Below, piece after piece: positions 58,851 through 64,000 of a DNA stretch of 64,000 bases. The notes under the pieces were generated by a model, which searched no databases, was not told the origin of the DNA, and worked only from the letters and a program-made list of their open reading frames with translations. Numbering within the stretch: position 1 is the first letter of the stretch; each line of letters opens with the position of its first letter. The position numbers and the translations under genes were made by a program. The stretch comes from Glycine soja (Eukaryota > Streptophyta > Magnoliopsida > Fabales > Fabaceae). The stretch lies in the NCBI RefSeq assembly GCF_004193775.1, contig NC_041008.1, positions 6,030,731 through 6,094,730 on the forward strand, in the 5' to 3' direction.

Positions 58851-61069
58851 AGTCAGCTTCAAACCCCCATCTATACTCTAAACCCCATCTACTTAATGAT
58901 ATGTTTGAGATGAGATGCTTATTAATCGTATTATCACTAATCAATTATTTAAAAAAAATCAAACTAATGGATCTATTTCGATTGATGCGGTTCCACTTTT
59001 TGTCAACCAACTTAAATAAGCCAAGACAGCAGTAACATGATATTTATAAATAGCAATGAAGTATGTCACATGGTAGCATACTTGGTTTGCTTTAAAATCA
59101 CTTTTTATATTCAAATTAATCAATTTGAGCAGTAACTCAATTTTGGCCGAACATCTCAGTTCTCAGATTGATTATGCATATAAGTTTTTCACATAATTTT
59201 GACTAATACTAACGAAACACGAAGAGAAAAACTAGTTAAAATGGACTTAAATTCGCAATACCACCATGCATGGATGATTAGTGATAACCGATAGAGCATT
59301 TAAAATTAGAATATTCTTATATTGCATTGTAAAATATTAATATTCATATCCAGATAAAGATCATCAAATATAATGTAATTATGAGATATATCATTTAAAA
59401 AATATAATTGTTAACAATATCATGTATACATTACTATGATGTTTAATTAATTTTATAGAAACCTACGGAGGCTTGTAAATCATATACATGTGGCTCTCCA
59501 CCGACAACTTCACGTAACACTCCCAACACAATTATATTGATGCCCATCATATCATTTGGTTCTAAAGATGGATCCATCTGATTTCGGAGATGGATAGAAG
59601 AGTGAAATTTGCATTTGCTTGAGAGTTTTATGTTTGAGGAACATGACATTTGAATTTTCCTTTAGGGATCCGGTTCAACTATAGGATATGTTGGTAAGTT
59701 CTCTTTGTTATCTCTACATATTTAAGTTCCATTCCATAATTGACTCATCTAGATAGGATTAAAAAAAATGGTTTTGTAGTCATCATGCATGATAACTGAT
59801 TGGGACTCTTTGTTAACTATAAATGTTAACTTCAAACAAGTCATTTTCACTATTTCTTTTTATTACATCATATCATCTATTATATAATTATACTTGTCTC
59901 TCTTTCGTTAGGTATCAAATAGATTTGTGGTATTTACAAATTACTTTTGATTAAGTTGACATCAAGTTAACAACTGGTTGAATTCCGGACTCGATTGTGT
60001 TGAGTGCAAAAACAGTCCTCAACATGTTGTAACGTGAGTCAAATCATTCTCAGTTGTTTTTTTTTTCAATCATCAAATTCGATTACAGTAGTAACTTAAG
60101 TGTACTTTATGGGATACATTGCTTTGTCGCAAAGAATGAAGCAAGAGAAAGGCGAAAAAGCGTAATAGTGAAGCATGTGCATGTGGCTATAGAATTCATG
60201 GTTTATGGGCCGTCCAAAGTGATGGATCTGACAGTACCTGAGGGGGCTTTGGACCAAAAATTCATGTGCATCACCTAAGCCTGAATACGTTGAGGTCCCA
60301 TGCACCATTGGTTGGCGTCAAAAGAAATTCCTATAAATATAATACGTGTCCATCAATAAACATAGACTATTTAATTTTTAATGACACAAAAAAAGTTGTT
60401 TTTGAATCTAATAATTGACGGAGCCCATGTTAATCCTTATCAAAATCTAATGAGCTGTTGCCCCTTGTTTTTTACCCTAAGTTTCAATGATTACCACAAT
60501 TCTCTATTAATCCCCCGGCCTTCCCATCTTATCACTTTAGATTTTGTAAGGACTAAAGGAGACATCATTTTGGCAAAAGAGAAGTCAACATAGGACCTTT
60601 GAAGCTACGCTTCTGTTTTTTTCTTTTTCGCTTCTTAGTTCTTCTGTCACTGTTGCATTATAATATTGGGATATTAGTTTGTCATAATTAACACATTTAA
60701 ATATCTTGTTTAAAGCATGTGTAGCATATAATTAATATCAAAAAGAGAGGGAAAAAAGTTGACATTATAGTGGTTATTAATTTGTCAAATGTTTTATTGT
60801 TTAATAACAATATTATCACATGAAACAAACACATCATAATAAATTAAAATTAAGAGAACATGATATATTGTTATTTTACGTACAGTGTTCTGATTTGTAA
60901 CCAAACGAAAGTACACATTTTAAAAGGCGTAACCAGACAAAAAAAAATATATGGGAATAGTATATTCACTTAACCAGAAATAACCGCCATGGGGTGACAG
61001 TTGTTGTCACTGCGTAAACGTAGAAGTGGTCCAAGGACAAAAGCGTAATTTCAGCCCTTCTCGACGGTC
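58851..61069. other. intergenic, upstream of the REVEILLE-like gene
   Basis: AT-rich; no gene recognised. Near 60,995-61,011 is the hairpin gtgacagttgttgtcac, inside the likely promoter. A GC-richer patch at 60,175-60,310 has no family similarity that I can see. Confidence 0.45.
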
Positions 61070-61078
61070 TATATAAAA
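61070..61078 (+). promoter_or_regulatory. TATA box of the REVEILLE-like gene
   Basis: TATATAAAA 192 bp before the start codon at 61,270; implies a leader of about 160 nt. Confidence 0.65.
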
Positions 61079-61186
61079 TGTTAGTTGCTGGATTTACCAA
61101 AACGAAGTTCGCGAGAGGACGAGCAAATCGAAAGACAAGAGTCACAGCGCACCCCCAAACAGAAACAGAGTTATTGGGAGCACGAA

Positions 61187-61255
61187 ACACTAACTGATTC
61201 GATTCGATTGAGGTTACAAAACACTAAACTGATTCGATTCGATTCGATTGAGGTT
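61187..61255 (+). repeat. duplicated block in the 5' leader of the REVEILLE-like gene
   Basis: 'acactaactgattcgattcg' ending 'attgaggtt' (61,187-61,215) is followed by a second copy (61,221-61,255) with one extra 'cgatt' unit. It lies just before the start codon. Confidence 0.8.
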
Positions 61256-61269
61256 TCGGTTTGGTCTTG

Positions 61270-64000
61270 ATGGTGTCGGTGAACCCAAGCCCTGCTCAAG
61301 GCTTCTACTTCTTCGATCCCTCCAACATGGCCCTTCCCGGCGTCAACAATCTTCCACCGCCCCCGCCGCCTGCTCCGCCTTCTCACGCCGCCGTGGAGGA
61401 TCCGAGTAAGAAGATCAGGAAACCCTACACGATTACCAAGTCCAGGGAGAGCTGGACTGAGCAGGAGCACGACAAGTTTCTAGAAGCTCTCCAATTGTGA
61501 GTCCTTTTTAGAATTTAGTTTTATATTTTTTTTCACTGAATTCAAATCCATGTGCTGTGAATTAGGCACTGGCAAGGGATTGGAGGACTGGTGACTGTTT
61601 TTAATTTTTTTCATTTCAATTTTGGGAATTTGCTAGTTCTTGAGGATTCTAGATAATTAAAGGGATTGGAGGATTGGTGACTGTTTTAATTATTTTTCTT
61701 CAAATTTTGGGAATTTGCCCGTTCTTGAGGGTTCTAGATGATTAAAGGTAATTGGTTAATCGTGATTTTTTTTTTTAATTTTTCAAGTAATTAGTAAGGA
61801 ATAGGTGGCTCTGTAGTGTGAATTGTTCAGGGTTGTGTTTTATATTGCTTTTTCAAAAATTATTTACTTTTTGCTTTATAATGTTGATATGGTTTGGTTG
61901 CTGTTGTTTTATTTGGGTTTTTAGTTTTGATTAAGATAAGGGTTAGCAAAAGTAACTATTAAATTTCCTTAATTACTTCAAGTCTGGTAGGGTGTGAACA
62001 AGTTAATGATTGGATTGTAGGGTGGGGTTATAAGTATGACATTGAGAAGTAATTTAGTTCTAACTAGTTTTTGACATTTTGTATTTGGTCATGTTGCGAG
62101 CAATTTTACCTGAAATTCTGAAAGAGCAGCATCTGTACATATCAGAGAACAAACTGGTCTGTTTTAAGCTATTCATTTTGTATTTGGTCATGTTGCAAGC
62201 AATTTTACCTGAAATTCTGAAAGAGCTGCATCAGAGAACAAACTGGTCTGTTTTAAGCTATTGCTTTTATTATTTCAAGGGTTTATGGTTTGCTTACAAC
62301 ATGTTCAGTAGTGTTTAGACTTTTCAATTATTGGTTGTCCCCTTCCAATTAAGGAACGAGTCGCAGAATGCAGATTCTGTAATGGGATGCTTTATATAGA
62401 GACGTAGATAGATAGTTAAAGAAATAGGATTTTAAAACGCCATAGTTCATCTAGAGAGTAGCTTTAGAAAAGATCATGAAGCCACATGGCTGGTATTTTG
62501 CCATTTTGCCAGTGTGCATTGTGCTCACCAAAAAATGCAATTCCATACTGGCTACATAAGAAGTTGTTTTTTTCCCTTCTGTTCATTGCATTCCAAAACC
62601 AGTATATGTAACAATATTGATGGTTTATGATTTGTTTGTTTACTTTTACCTTTTTTTTTGTGTTTCTCACTTTCGCTTGACTAATTTCAGATTTGATCGG
62701 GACTGGAAAAAGATTGAAGCATTTGTTGGTTCAAAAACAGTTATCCAGGTATTTATAATAGAAGTAATAGGAAACAAAAAACAAGTTACTAGTGTATGTT
62801 AGCTGATTTTGGTTTCTTTTTTAAAACAGTGAAATGTCAGAATAATAATTTTTTTCTTGATTTCACATTATGCTTGGATTTTGAATTCCTTACTGGCTAT
62901 TTAATGAATTTTTTTTAGTGTCATTAATATTATGCATGAATTGAAGATTACTAAATGGTAACATGCTGGTTTCCAAAAGACTTTTTATTGAAGCCTCTGA
63001 CCTGAGTTTGAATCTTTCCATAGCTTTTATATTTTCCCTTACTAGAAAACCATTTGAATTTGTTCATCAAATATTTCTGTCTAGATTTTGTTGCATCACA
63101 ATGAAATTTAATTTATACTGTGTTTTTCTTCAAAAGACTAAGGATTGATGATGGAAAGGACTTAGACTTGTAATTTGTTGCTTTGTTGCATGTTCGATTA
63201 AGTACAAAAGAAAAGACGTAAAGCTATAAACTCATATTGGATTATATAATGTGTATAGTGTTTCTTTCATCAATTTTCTTGTGCTTAATATCTGACACTT
63301 ACATGTTCCTCTAACTGTCCATTCTTCACTGTTCTGTGTAAAATTCTATTTGGCAGATACGAAGTCATGCACAGAAGTATTTTCTTAAAGTTCAGAAGAA
63401 GGGAACAAGTGAACATGTACCTCCTCCCCGGCCAAAGAGAAAAGCTGCTCGCCCATACCCTCAAAAAGCTCCTAAAAGTTAGTATAGTCAACGCCAACCA
63501 CTTTTAATGTTCTTGTCTATTGCATCAAATTTTGAGTAACACTTATTTGTTTTTGCATTTTATCAGCTCCTACTGTATCTCAAGTTATGGGCCCATTGCA
63601 ATCTTCATCTTCTTTCATTGAACCTGCATACATTTATATCCCGGATTCTTCATCTGCGCTTGGAACTCCAGTTACTAACATGCCTTCGTCATCTTGGAAC
63701 TATAATAATACACCACAACCTGTCAATGTGCCACAAGTGACCAGAGGTATGTTTGTCCTGAACTCAATGTTTTTCTTTTTTCATTTTTTGTTATTCAAAT
63801 ATGTAATTTTTAGAGTCTATTCTATGATGACTGCAAATTTAAGGAAGGCTTAGCTAAGTTGTAAAGTTTTTTGGTTTGTTTGTTAGATGACATGGGATTC
63901 ACTGTAGCTGGACAAACTGCTCCTCTTAATTGTTGCTGCAGCAGTAGTAATGAGAGCAACCCTCCAACTTGGCCAAGTAGCAAAAGGATTAATCAAGGTG
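61270..64000 (+). CDS. REVEILLE/LHY-like single-MYB (SHAQKYF) transcription factor, 5' part, five exons
   Basis: Nuclear single-repeat MYB of the circadian REVEILLE family, which binds evening elements (AAATATCT); closest in feel to the RVE4/6/8 branch. Exons: 61270-61496, 62691-62748, 63357-63477, 63567-63746, 63887-64000 (cut by the window). The first 233 residues are in view. A proline-rich N-terminus (PPPPPPAPP, 29-37) is followed by '[20 protein letters not shown]' (48-67) and '[19 protein letters not shown]', then SHAQKYF at 98-104. Next comes the basic '[20 protein letters not shown]' and a Ser/Pro-rich region (140-233). All junctions are GT-AG, and split codons restore the family sequence (Leu76, Thr136, Asp196). 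ATG 61,270 is the first in-frame start after the TATA box. Confidence 0.93.
61574..61748 (+). repeat. 86-bp tandem duplication in intron 1 of the REVEILLE-like gene
   Basis: 'aagggattggagga' to 'gattctaga' occurs at 61,574-61,659 and again at 61,660-61,746 with a few substitutions and small T-run differences. Confidence 0.85.
62075..62263 (+). repeat. 99-bp tandem duplication in intron 1 of the REVEILLE-like gene
   Basis: 'cattttgtatttggtcatgt' to 'gttttaagctatt' occurs at 62,075-62,173 and at 62,174-62,263. The second copy lacks ten bases (tgtacatatc) lying between two 'atc' triplets. Confidence 0.9.

Noticed and set aside
60995..61011. gtgacagttgttgtcac hairpin in the REVEILLE promoter as a regulatory site
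   Set aside because: Short palindrome with no known matching factor site; could be chance.
61078..61197. Upstream ORF of about 39 codons before the REVEILLE-like start
   Set aside because: Its ATG overlaps the end of the TATA box, so it should lie upstream of the transcription start.

Overview
This is a plant nuclear genome window, almost certainly from a legume and most likely soybean (Glycine). The evidence is spliced genes with GT-AG introns in very AT-rich DNA, an Rpp4/At4g27190-type NLR leucine-rich-repeat array of the kind expanded in legumes, and an LTR of soybean style carrying 'ctaagcgcg' motifs. No bacterial, organellar or viral gene is present. Species and chromosome are inference from family recognition; no search was run.

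Layout. (1) 1-11,841, + strand: the 3' part of a coiled-coil NLR disease-resistance gene. One exon end is followed by three copies of a two-exon LRR cassette (B1-C1, B2-C2, B3-C3). Every exon starts and ends in phase 0, so the series can be read as one 1,413-residue LRR stretch ending in a stop in C3. The NB-ARC part lies upstream of the window. (2) About 11.8-26.9 kb: intergenic, with a 1,355-bp solo LTR with an intact 5-bp target duplication, two palindromic MITE-like elements and simple repeats. (3) 27,262-30,482, +: a complete four-exon type-I ACC synthase gene (474 aa) with a TATA box, a W-box and a G-box upstream. (4) 30.5-41.2 kb: AT-rich intergenic DNA with minor repeats and one unrecognised ORF. 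(5) 41,192-44,524, -: a three-exon isoprenylated HMA-domain (HIPP-like) gene, 151 aa, with a broken LINE retrotransposon lying antisense in its second intron. (6) 44.7-54.8 kb: intergenic, with a xyloglucan endotransglucosylase (XTH) gene fragment lying between perfect 20-bp inverted repeats, and a degenerate Ty1/copia remnant. (7) 54,828-57,169, +: a two-exon gene for a 306-aa At1g01500-like membrane protein with a very GC-rich first exon. (8) 58.5-58.8 kb, -: a LINE RNase H remnant. (9) 61,270-64,000, +: the 5' half (five exons) of a REVEILLE/LHY-like single-MYB clock transcription factor, running off the window end.

The genes are not an operon or pathway cluster. They are separate plant genes: immunity receptor, ethylene synthesis, metal-domain/farnesylated protein, unknown membrane protein, and circadian regulator. 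The most distinctive structures are the in-frame LRR exon-pair array with microhomology-bounded indels, and the XTH fragment captured between 20-bp inverted repeats. I see no CRISPR array, and no tRNA or rRNA gene that I could support.
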